DNA from: a virus
DNA: 53,498 bases
Strand: one strand, 5' to 3'
IMG/VR virus record: IMGVR_UViG_3300046820_000692
Coordinates: 1 to 53,498 of that record
This document shows, piece after piece, positions 20,252 to 29,400 of this stretch. The translations under genes were made by a program, and so were the position numbers. The notes beneath the pieces were generated by a model, which worked only from the letters and a program-made list of their open reading frames with translations, was not told where the DNA came from and ran no database searches. How positions within the stretch are numbered: the stretch's first letter is position 1; each line of letters begins with the position of its first letter.

Positions 20252-22588
20252 TTAGAATTCTACCAAAGGAAGACCAAAGTTTGCTTTGCTTGGGTCTTTT
20301 CCTACAGCATTTACAAGTTGCTTCATGTACGGCTCATTCATCTTCATTTTTTTAGGGGCAACTATATCCTTTCCATTAGCATCTTTTCCTATAACAACTG
20401 AAGCACTATTTGGGCCGGCTGTGCCAAATGGATTTCCATTAACATCAGTTATAGTTAAATATGAATCTCCATATGTATCTCCAGCTTCTACTGTAAGAGT
20501 GTAAGGTTTTTGTACAAGAACTCCATTTTCGTCGGCATTTATAAAAATAGTACGTCTTGATAATTCTCCAGGTTTTGCTCCAAGGTTTATTGCATATATA
20601 GCTCCAGCTAATCTATTTTCAGGAGTGTTTAATGCTTCTATGCTACTGCTAGTAATTCTTCTACCATCCATTTTAACAGTTTTAGCATTTTTACCTTTAG
20701 AATCTACCATGTTAATTTCAAATATTTTAGATGTTGGATCGTAACCAACACTTGACACTTTGTAATCTTCATAATCAGATCCAACTTTTTGCTCTACTCC
20801 ATCTTCCGTAACTTCTGTTACTTGGTCAGAAGCTCTTAATGGTTTGCCTACAAAGTATTGGTCAATAGATTTTCTAATTATTACCCCCTCTTGCACGGTA
20901 GCAGCAGGGATTACTCCATATTCAAACGGAGTAGCAACCTTAGTCTCTCCAAAGTTTTGATTAATCTTATCTCTAAACCCATTAAATGCAGCAGGAATTA
21001 ATGAAAGATCTTCTTTTCCACCTGGTACTCCTCCTGAAGGTGCTCCAATTACAGACCCTCCTCCAATTGTCAACCCTTGCATAGTGTTTCGTTTGAATTC
21101 TCCACCATGCATTTCAGTGTAAACCTTTTGGAAATCCATGTAATCTTGGTCTTTATTATTATCAAAGGTTTCTGTAAGCTTCATGTACAATTCTCCTGCA
21201 CCTGCCCAAGGATAAAGCTTTTGTAAAGCATCTACAACTTTTGGATCTGCTTTTTTAAGATCATCTACACTAAATGCTCTATCTCCTGCTCTTACAATTT
21301 GAGCTCTAATCTCATCCATTTGAGCACGGTAGCTTATTACTTTTTGTCTAGCTTCATCTTTAGATTGTTGAGATAGATTAGGCTGATTCATTATCTCTTG
21401 CTGCCTTGTCATTTCTGCATAGGCATTTTTATAATTATCAATCTTAGCAGTAAAGTTACTTCCGTAAGTATCACTAGCTGTTACATCTCCTATAACTGTT
21501 AAGTCTCCTCCTGAAGCTATTTTAGCTTCTCTATCAGCTAGATATTTAGCACTCCAACTTTCAATGTGCTCCTGCTCTACAGATCTATAAGCTTTCTTAA
21601 GACCATATTGAGTTACTGGTGCTAATAAGGCTTCTTTATATTTACCTTTAAGATATTGATGTGCAGTATTTTCATCACCAATAGTTCCTAATTGATTTAG
21701 CTCTTCTTGGTACTTGTTAATCTGCAACTGCATGGTAGCTTTATCTGACTTTGTAAAGTTGCCAGTACTCATCTGCTCAGTAAGCTTATTGATAGCTTCT
21801 TGATAAGCATTAGCTTGAGTTCCAATAACTGTTTGAAAATCACCATTTTTTCCTACTGCATTAACAGCTTTCATGTCTGCCAATTGATCTATGTAGGCTC
21901 TTACATCTGGTTCTTGATAAACAGCTTCTAATACCTCTCTAATACTTTCAGGACTGATTGTTTCAACTGTTGAACCTGTTTGAACTTCTATAGCTCCTGC
22001 TTCTCCTTCTGCCCAGTTTACTCTTTTAATTTTGTTTCCGTATTTTTCTGGGTGAAGAATCTCCAATCTTTCTTTTACAAGATCCATTAACTTAGGATCT
22101 TTTACAATGGTAGGGGCACTAAACATTGTACCTTCTTTTACCTTGGTGCCAGTTTCATCGGTTTCAAATCCTTTATATCCTTTAGTAATGTACCCAGCAC
22201 TTAATGCATATTGCTCAGAATTAATATCTCCTTTCTCATATCGTTCTTTTAATCCTGCTAACTCTGATTGATATCTAGTGTAGTTTTCTTTAATCGGGGC
22301 ATAAGCTTTAGCAAAATCTTTAGAAGCTCTATGCACAGCAAATCCAAGATTTTCATAATCTCCTTGCTCAGCTAACTTTCCTAAATTCTCTTCTAATTGT
22401 CTTTGAATTTCTTTTTTTCTTACAACATCATTTTCAAAAGGTAAAGCAGCCTGCATTTGATCTACAGCCATAGCTAGTTGATCATTTGCTTGAAAGTTTT
22501 GCATAAATCTATCTCTAAGGGTTTCAGAGATTTTAACAGATTGTGGGTCAACGTATGTACTTACATACTCTCCAAACTTATACGGCAT
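20252..22588 (-). CDS. Putative internal (cargo) virion protein
   Basis: A 778-aa protein I do not recognise beyond its place among crAss-like cargo genes. Residues 1-450 are rich in predicted helix with long charged stretches (for example KKEIQRQLEENLGKLAEQGDYENL), consistent with coiled coils. The last 250 residues look beta-rich, with Gly-Asn turns (DVNGNPFGTAGPN). There is no signal peptide, membrane helix or catalytic motif. It lies between the 1280-aa PG-binding-like protein and the 2356-aa giant, the usual place of proteins packaged inside the capsid or tail of these phages. A weak promoter-like TAATTTTA sits 6 nt before the ATG. Function is inferred only from position. Confidence 0.7.
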   Translation of the reverse strand: MPYKFGEYVSTYVDPQSVKISETLRDRFMQNFQANDQLAMAVDQMQAALPFENDVVRKKEIQRQLEENLGKLAEQGDYENLGFAVHRASKDFAKAYAPIKENYTRYQSELAGLKERYEKGDINSEQYALSAGYITKGYKGFETDETGTKVKEGTMFSAPTIVKDPKLMDLVKERLEILHPEKYGNKIKRVNWAEGEAGAIEVQTGSTVETISPESIREVLEAVYQEPDVRAYIDQLADMKAVNAVGKNGDFQTVIGTQANAYQEAINKLTEQMSTGNFTKSDKATMQLQINKYQEELNQLGTIGDENTAHQYLKGKYKEALLAPVTQYGLKKAYRSVEQEHIESWSAKYLADREAKIASGGDLTVIGDVTASDTYGSNFTAKIDNYKNAYAEMTRQQEIMNQPNLSQQSKDEARQKVISYRAQMDEIRAQIVRAGDRAFSVDDLKKADPKVVDALQKLYPWAGAGELYMKLTETFDNNKDQDYMDFQKVYTEMHGGEFKRNTMQGLTIGGGSVIGAPSGGVPGGKEDLSLIPAAFNGFRDKINQNFGETKVATPFEYGVIPAATVQEGVIIRKSIDQYFVGKPLRASDQVTEVTEDGVEQKVGSDYEDYKVSSVGYDPTSKIFEINMVDSKGKNAKTVKMDGRRITSSSIEALNTPENRLAGAIYAINLGAKPGELSRRTIFINADENGVLVQKPYTLTVEAGDTYGDSYLTITDVNGNPFGTAGPNSASVVIGKDANGKDIVAPKKMKMNEPYMKQLVNAVGKDPSKANFGLPLVEF

Positions 22589-22594
22589 AATTTT

Positions 22595-22602
22595 TAAAAT
22601 TA
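22595..22602 (-). promoter_or_regulatory. Weak promoter-like box before the 778-aa cargo gene
   Basis: On the minus strand TAATTTTA lies 6 nt before the ATG at 22588. It differs from TAnnTTTG only in the last base. AT-rich surroundings make a chance match quite possible. Confidence 0.3.
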
Positions 22603-22606
22603 AATG

Positions 22607-25600
22607 TTATTTTTTTGCTTGCAATCCTCGAACATTTTTCAAGTCTCCAAGTCTTGATACATATTGTCTTGCTCCTCCCATTTTTGCTTTTGGGGTTTCT
22701 TTCTCTTTTTTAGCTTTTTCTAATTCTGCTTGAATTTTTTCATAGTCAATTCTAGATACATATCCTTCTGGGAATAGTTCTTTGCTATATTGAGCAGCCA
22801 TTTTTCTAAGCTCTGTATCGTTCATTCCATAATACGGAGATTTTTTATTTTTAGATTGCTTTCTAAGGTCTTCTAAAACTTTTAATCTTTCGTATGAATG
22901 AGTTTCATCCATAGCATTTGCTAATCTTTCAGTTGCTTTATATTTTAAATTGTCAGTTACAACTCCTGCAACACCTCTCATAGCTGCGTCTAATGCTCCT
23001 AATTTATCTTCACGGCTGTATCGACGTTCATCTTTATTAAGTTCAGTATTGAACATTTGTCTTTTCTGTTCTGTCTCAGCATTGAACATGCTAGCCTTCA
23101 TTTGGTTCTCACCTTCTTGAGCTAGTAAACCTTTGTTAGCATCTTTTTCCTGATTAGCAATTTTAAGCATTTGCTCATTTAATGCATTATTAGCTCCTTG
23201 TAAAACAGCTAATGATCCAGGACCAGCATTTTGATTGATGACTGCATTTCTCATTGCAACAGCGTTTTTAGTTGCAGCATCACGTTCTGGATTAAGATTT
23301 ACACGTGGCATCAATGATCCTTTAATTCCCGGAGTACCTGCAATAGGAGCAGCAATTTTGTAAGGATTAAGTAGAGCAGCTCCCATCGGGATCAGCTGTC
23401 CAAATCCTGCCAGCATTGCTCCATTTAAAGCTTTTCCAGGTTTATATGGAATTTTAGTATCAGTAGTATTTTGAGTAGTTTGGGTAGTAGTGCCAGCATC
23501 TACTGCAGTAGTGCCAGTATCTGTTGGAGTTGTTCCAGAAGTAGTTGCTCCACCAGTTGTAGGTTTAGCTGGATCATTCATGTATAAAGCAGCTGTTCTA
23601 GTCTGTTCTCCAAGTTTTCCATCTACCTTTAATGTAAATCCTTGTCCAACTCTTTTATTAAATTCTGTTTGGAATCTACTTACATCTGTTTTGCTTTTGG
23701 GATTAAAACCGGTAAAATCAAACCAAGGATTATTTTTAACCATTGCTTGGAAGTCAGTTTCTGAAGCTGAGCCATAGTAGCCATCTTTTTGTCTTTGACC
23801 TTGTGGTACTTTTTCAATAGCTACACTTCTTCCTTTTTGACCTTCATCAGTTTTAGTATAAAATCTATCAGTTCCAGCAGCAGTTTGTGTTCCACTAGTA
23901 GGAGTTCCTGTAGTTGTAGTTCCGGCAGCAGGAGTTCCTGTACCAGTAACTGTTTGAGATGAAACAGCTGATTGAGCTCCTGCAGGTGCATTAGATGGAG
24001 CAGTACTACTAACAATAGTTTGGCCTGCAGTAGTTACGGGACCAGCTTGAGCATTTGGAGCAGAGCCAGCAACACCAGCAGGTGCCATATATCCAGTTGA
24101 TCCAGTGGCAGTTCCCTGAGCACTAGCAACTGGTGGAGGAGTAGCTCCAGGGGGTCTACGATATTGAGCCCCATCTGGAATACTATCCATTGGTCCTGCA
24201 GCAGCTAACTCTTCATCAGTCATTAAACCTACACCTTGTTTTCTCCAAGCTTCTCTGTCGTATGCTGGTTTGCTTTTTTTAGTGCTACCTTTAGAAGGGG
24301 TTGAAGGTGCTTTGTAGTTAGGCCCAAATCCAAATTCAGATCTAATGTATCCTTCTACATCATCACCCCATCCCATAGCTCTTGCATTAGCTGCAGTGTT
24401 GTATGGATCAGATTGGCTTTGACCCTGTCCTTGACCCTGTCCTATATTGTTAAAGTATTGCTGACCTTCTCCTTGGCCTGTTGGACCAGTATATGTAGCA
24501 GAAGAACCACTTTGAGGTTGAGCACCTGAAGCCGATAATGCTGCTGCTTGTTTAATCATTGCAGGATAATTACCAAAGACATTAAAAGATTCAGTCTGAG
24601 GTTTAGCTGCAAATACGTTACCACCGTAGTTACCAACAGCTGAAGTGTTACCAGAAGGTAATGCTCTTGTCGATCCACTACTACCCGAAGGAAGAGCTTT
24701 ATCGTTTATCATGTTATACCCTAAACGAGCAGCCCCTGCAAGGCCTGAAGTAACTCCTTGAGCTATAGCTCCTGGAGCAGCAAATAAAGCTCCTTCAACT
24801 TCAGCTCCTTCTCTTTGAACACTTTGAATCTTTTGATTCATATTGTTGGGATCATAGGTCGATCCATCAGGAAATTGATAAACTTGATATCTAGACCCAC
24901 TTGGACCATTTACTGTAATAAGTTTAGCATTAGTTAAATCTGGGGCTCCAAATTTACCTACTTGTTGATAACTTCCAGATCCCGGAGTATTTTGTGGTGG
25001 ATCAGTTACTCCTCCATCAACATACTTATGGATTCCTCCATATCTAGCAATTTGCTGTGGATTACGGCCAGCCATCTTTTCTTGCATTGCTGCAAGTTGT
25101 TGAATCTCAGCTTGTGAGCCATTGCCTTTTAGAATTTCTTTATGCCTTTGGGCAAATGATTTTCCACCAAGCTTTAAGTACTTAGAGAAAATGTAATCTT
25201 TTTTATTGTTGTCTTCCATAATTACTTGATCTTCTGTTTCACCACCCTCTACCTCAATGCTTCCTTTATCTTTTATTTTTCCACCTTGTTTTTTAGCTTC
25301 TGGGAACATGCCACCTTCTTCGTGAGAACGGCCTACATATTCTACAGCATCAGTTCCCTCAATGGGAACTATTTTACCACCAGGGATATATTTAGTCCTT
25401 CTATCTTCTTGGATACTAGTTACTCCCCCAGTTCTTGCAACTTGGTAAGCATTAGTGAATAAGTTTTGAGTATCACTTCCAGCATATGCATATCCAGGAT
25501 CTGCTGATCCGAGACGAGAATTAATAAAAGCTGATTGATATGCTCCACGTTGTGCAGCTGAATCTCTTTGTAAATTTTGAGCTAATTCTGTATTAGCTTT

Positions 25601-26449
25601 ATTTTCCTTACGACCTTTAAGAGCTCCAACACCTGCTGCCACTGGAATTGCTAAAGCAGATAATCCTGATGTAGCTGCTAATACAGCTGGGTTTAAAGCT
25701 AATGGAGTTACTGTTCCTGCTGCTTTTAAAGCTTCTCCTGCTACATTACCTCTACGTTCTCTTTGATTATTGTAAAAGTCAGTTTTATCATCAGTCTTTC
25801 TTTCAGTAATCATTCCTGCAGCAGTTAATCCAATTCCTATTCCTGCAGTGGCAGCTGATGACAACCCTGCTTTAGTAGCTGTAGATGCTGCTGCTCCTAC
25901 ATCAGCAACATTTGCTGAGCCAGTAACTGCTTGACCAACAGTAGACATAGTAGGGGCTGCTTGCCCAACTACCATTTGAGTGGCAGGGGATGCAGCTGTA
26001 GAAATTGTTTGAAGACCGGCTGTAGATGCAGTAGGAGCAACAACTGCTCCTGTATTATATGCATAAGGAAGAGCATTAGTAGCTGCAACCTCTGTCATTT
26101 TAGTAACTCCTGGAGTAATTCCTGGAGCCCCTCTTCTAAAAAATCTTCCTAAGTCTCCAGTTTTTCTGTCTTCTATTCCAGCATCTAATAAACTTTGTGC
26201 TGAGTTTTTTGCAAATTGATCGTTCTGCTCTTTAACCTGCTCTTCTGCAACTCTCTTGTTCTCAAGCTCTTGCATTCTAGTTCTAGCTAGCGCATTGGTA
26301 CTTGCTTCTAATTGGTCTTGAGCTTGATTGGCTTCAACCTGTCCTAAGTAATAAGGGGTTTGTTTCATCTGTGCTACAGACCCCATATTAGAACCACCTT
26401 GAAGATACTTCTTAGGTTGATTTACTTTCTTAAGTTGTTTCTTTGCCAT
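22607..26449 (-). CDS. Large cargo/tail protein with peptidoglycan-binding-like domain
   Basis: A 1280-aa protein of mixed composition. Residues 130-290 are Ala/Gly-rich and hydrophobic. Residues of about 355-470 include YVGRSHEEGG, IEVEGGETED and DYIFSKYLKLGGKSFAQRH, a block found in many structural proteins of Bacteroidota podoviruses. A long Gly/Ser/Thr/Pro linker follows. Near residues 920-960, VSRFQTEFNKRVGQGF and LKVDGKLGEQTRTAAL match the peptidoglycan-binding domain type 1 pattern (FQ...L..DG..G..T..A). The C-terminus is helical and charged and ends in KMGGARQYVSRLGDLKNVRG. It lies directly after the tail protein and before the cargo genes, so it may help the ejected proteins cross the cell wall. 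No hydrolase motif was seen, so binding rather than cleavage is suggested. Confidence 0.65.
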   Translation of the reverse strand: MAKKQLKKVNQPKKYLQGGSNMGSVAQMKQTPYYLGQVEANQAQDQLEASTNALARTRMQELENKRVAEEQVKEQNDQFAKNSAQSLLDAGIEDRKTGDLGRFFRRGAPGITPGVTKMTEVAATNALPYAYNTGAVVAPTASTAGLQTISTAASPATQMVVGQAAPTMSTVGQAVTGSANVADVGAAASTATKAGLSSAATAGIGIGLTAAGMITERKTDDKTDFYNNQRERRGNVAGEALKAAGTVTPLALNPAVLAATSGLSALAIPVAAGVGALKGRKENKANTELAQNLQRDSAAQRGAYQSAFINSRLGSADPGYAYAGSDTQNLFTNAYQVARTGGVTSIQEDRRTKYIPGGKIVPIEGTDAVEYVGRSHEEGGMFPEAKKQGGKIKDKGSIEVEGGETEDQVIMEDNNKKDYIFSKYLKLGGKSFAQRHKEILKGNGSQAEIQQLAAMQEKMAGRNPQQIARYGGIHKYVDGGVTDPPQNTPGSGSYQQVGKFGAPDLTNAKLITVNGPSGSRYQVYQFPDGSTYDPNNMNQKIQSVQREGAEVEGALFAAPGAIAQGVTSGLAGAARLGYNMINDKALPSGSSGSTRALPSGNTSAVGNYGGNVFAAKPQTESFNVFGNYPAMIKQAAALSASGAQPQSGSSATYTGPTGQGEGQQYFNNIGQGQGQGQSQSDPYNTAANARAMGWGDDVEGYIRSEFGFGPNYKAPSTPSKGSTKKSKPAYDREAWRKQGVGLMTDEELAAAGPMDSIPDGAQYRRPPGATPPPVASAQGTATGSTGYMAPAGVAGSAPNAQAGPVTTAGQTIVSSTAPSNAPAGAQSAVSSQTVTGTGTPAAGTTTTGTPTSGTQTAAGTDRFYTKTDEGQKGRSVAIEKVPQGQRQKDGYYGSASETDFQAMVKNNPWFDFTGFNPKSKTDVSRFQTEFNKRVGQGFTLKVDGKLGEQTRTAALYMNDPAKPTTGGATTSGTTPTDTGTTAVDAGTTTQTTQNTTDTKIPYKPGKALNGAMLAGFGQLIPMGAALLNPYKIAAPIAGTPGIKGSLMPRVNLNPERDAATKNAVAMRNAVINQNAGPGSLAVLQGANNALNEQMLKIANQEKDANKGLLAQEGENQMKASMFNAETEQKRQMFNTELNKDERRYSREDKLGALDAAMRGVAGVVTDNLKYKATERLANAMDETHSYERLKVLEDLRKQSKNKKSPYYGMNDTELRKMAAQYSKELFPEGYVSRIDYEKIQAELEKAKKEKETPKAKMGGARQYVSRLGDLKNVRGLQAKK

Positions 26450-26454
26450 AGTGG

Positions 26455-29400
26455 TTATCGGTTAGAGATTCTGTAAGCAGCTTTAGCCGTATACAAATTT
26501 ATCAAATTTTTAGCTTGGTTGTTAGAAATTAAACGGATTCCTAAGAATTTGTCTACAAACTTTCTTTGCTCATACCAAGGCTTGTTAGCATCTAAGTAAT
26601 TAGGGTTAAGAACACCTTCAGATAAGAACATAGTTTCTGTACTTGAAGTTGTGTACGTTCCAGTGTACAAATTTCCTTGGACATTGATTTGGCCTTGTAC
26701 AAGATTAGTATTAAAACTAATTGCAGATAAGTCACGGAAAGCATTAGTAACCCAAGAGTTATCGACCTTACGAATGTTTGATAAGTAAGAGAAAACTACT
26801 TCCCCTGAGTTTTGAGTTGTGTTGTAAACGTAGAAGCTTGTAAATCCAGTATCAAATCTATTGTCGAACTGACGTAAACTTGTTGCTTCTTTTTTGAATA
26901 TGTCTGCAACGTATGAAATAGAAGTGAAGATTTTGTTTACAGCCTTAGTCGAAGAAACAGCACCTGTAGTAGTTGTAGTAGTCTCTCCAGTATATATAAA
27001 CTCAAATTCAAAGTTAGAAAGCTGACCGTAAAAATTACCAGGGTTACTGTAATTATCGTGTACATAAATATCTTGACCATTTTCCGGGTCAAAGCTGAAT
27101 AGATCATGTGAATTGAATGCATACAATGGTGGTATGTATGAGTGACGACTAGCCCATACTGTGAAGTCGTTAGAAAATGATAATGTCCAGCCACCTTTTT
27201 GGAAGTAGTTTCCTTCAACAATTCCAATAGTCTTTGTAGTTTTCTTATCAATGAAACTATTAGTAGCTGCATTATAATAAATATTTCCACTGTTAAACTG
27301 ATTTATAAATAATGTTGTCGGTACTAATTCTCGTTTAGTTACCAATGTACGTTTGAACAATGGGTCATATGTCACTAAAAATCCAAATCTTCCTGTAGGA
27401 GCATCTAAATTAATGTCTGTGTCATCTAGGTCTACTCCATATCCTTCTAAAGCAAATGGAATAAAATCACGGCTCCAAGTTCCTAATCCTATATCACTAA
27501 GCTCTAAAGGCTTTTGATTCATTAAGAATATTTTACGAGACTTTCTTGATACAAATACATAGCCATCTTTAGTTACTAACGATCCTAATTTATTGTAACT
27601 TCCAAAGTGACCTTCCAAAGACTGAATGATTTCATCAGGCTCTTGAGCAAATAAGTCTCCAGATCCAATGTAAGCTTGAGTAGTATCTCCAAGTTCCATT
27701 GTTTGCTTCCCTTTAGTTCTGAATAAACTCCTTTCTGTGTGTATCCACAACAAGCTGTTCATTGCAAAGACATTGGTAATCTGCCCCTTGTTTTGAGCAA
27801 AGTCTTTATATTCTAATGCTAAGAAGTAATGGTAAGTATCATTAAAGTTACCGTCTTGTATGTTAGATCTAATTACACGATTAGGGTAAAGGTTTGTAGA
27901 TCTTTCTTTTTTAGGGAATGGAACTGTAACTCTTTTATCTTGTAAAGCAGAATACTGATCTTCATAAAGAAGATTGTCCATTTTAGTTAAATCGTAAAGT
28001 GGAGATTTGTAAAGTACATCTGCTGCAGTAAACTTATCAAAGTAAACTGAAGCTGCTGGACTTACTCCCTTCTCTACATCTCCACAGTGACGGAAGTTGA
28101 TGTTGTCATCCGATTCTACCATAAATTGATAGAGAGTTGTATCTGGATTCACATTTCCTCTTTGCCAGTTATTTACCTGTGCAATTGTAGCTTCTCTTTG
28201 CTCTTCATTACCATCTTCTAAAACAGGCTCATCACCAGTTCTACCAGTAAATATATTGAAAGGAATGTCTCCGTAAATTGAATTAATAAAATCTCCAGGC
28301 TCTTGGTTAACCCCTTTTTTAAAGTAAGTCAGTGCAAAACTTTGAGCAGTAGTTCTATATCCGTATCTTACGATATAAGTATCTCCTCCAAATATGTCAT
28401 CACTACTTGCACCTACGTAAAAGTTTTTACCTGTTACAGAATCAACTCCTGTTTCTGTATTTACATTTAGCAACGATTCATAGTAACCGGTTGATACAAG
28501 TTGTTGTTGATCGAATGGTTCAAAGACATCTGTCTTAGCAGAGCATAAGTTTGCTAAGTAAACATTAGGACGGCCATAAGCAATAGGAACTTTAGATATA
28601 AATGAATTATCTAGTGTATTCCAAAGATCTTCATAGTACCCATACAACACAGGCAAGCCGGAAGTAAGCCCTATTGTAATATTACTTTCCCCACTATTAT
28701 TAACAATGTAGCTAGCACCTTTAAATCCAGTTGCAGATATGTTTTTGAGGAACGTAAGTCCTTGTACATATGTTGCACTTTCAGGGGCGACAGTAAATAT
28801 TGTTTGTAAGTTTGATAGTAGCTCTTGGTTTGGAAAAGATTTAGCATCTACTCCAGTAGTTCCTGGTACACTGTATTGAGCTCCAATTAAAATATTACCC
28901 TTCATTGCAGTAGGACCCCAAACATCATAATCAGAAGCTGCTGGGTCTGGTTGGTCAAAGTTAATTGTATTCCCTAAATCAGGGTGAATCCAAGCATGTT
29001 CATCGTCTCCGTGACCTGCTCTGAATGTAGCAAATACATCCCCATATCCAGGAATGTCTTGCAATTGAGCTCCTTTATATCTTCCCTCCCAGTTTTGCAT
29101 AGTTACTACATACTGCAGATCTACGTGAGTAACTGTAGCTAGTGTATGCTTTTTACGAAGAAGATTGAAATCATGGAATTTAAATACAGAATGTGATACA
29201 TAGTCTATATCTATCCACAAAGCATCTTTTTGAGTTAAACCTCCTTTTTGTGGAGAACCTGTTAAATACCAAAGGTTAAAGAATGGGCCTTTACTAGCAT
29301 CTACTGTATTTTGTGAAAGATTACCAGCAAGTATAGCAGTAGCTGGATGCAGCCCACTTTGGCCTATGATAGTTTTATTTCCTTGAGTTCTTTTTGCATA

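Noticed and set aside
23821-24015. Leucine-rich minus-strand frame of 64 codons
   Set aside because: Composition comes from a frame-shifted reading of the Thr/Gly/Ala linker of the 1280-aa protein.
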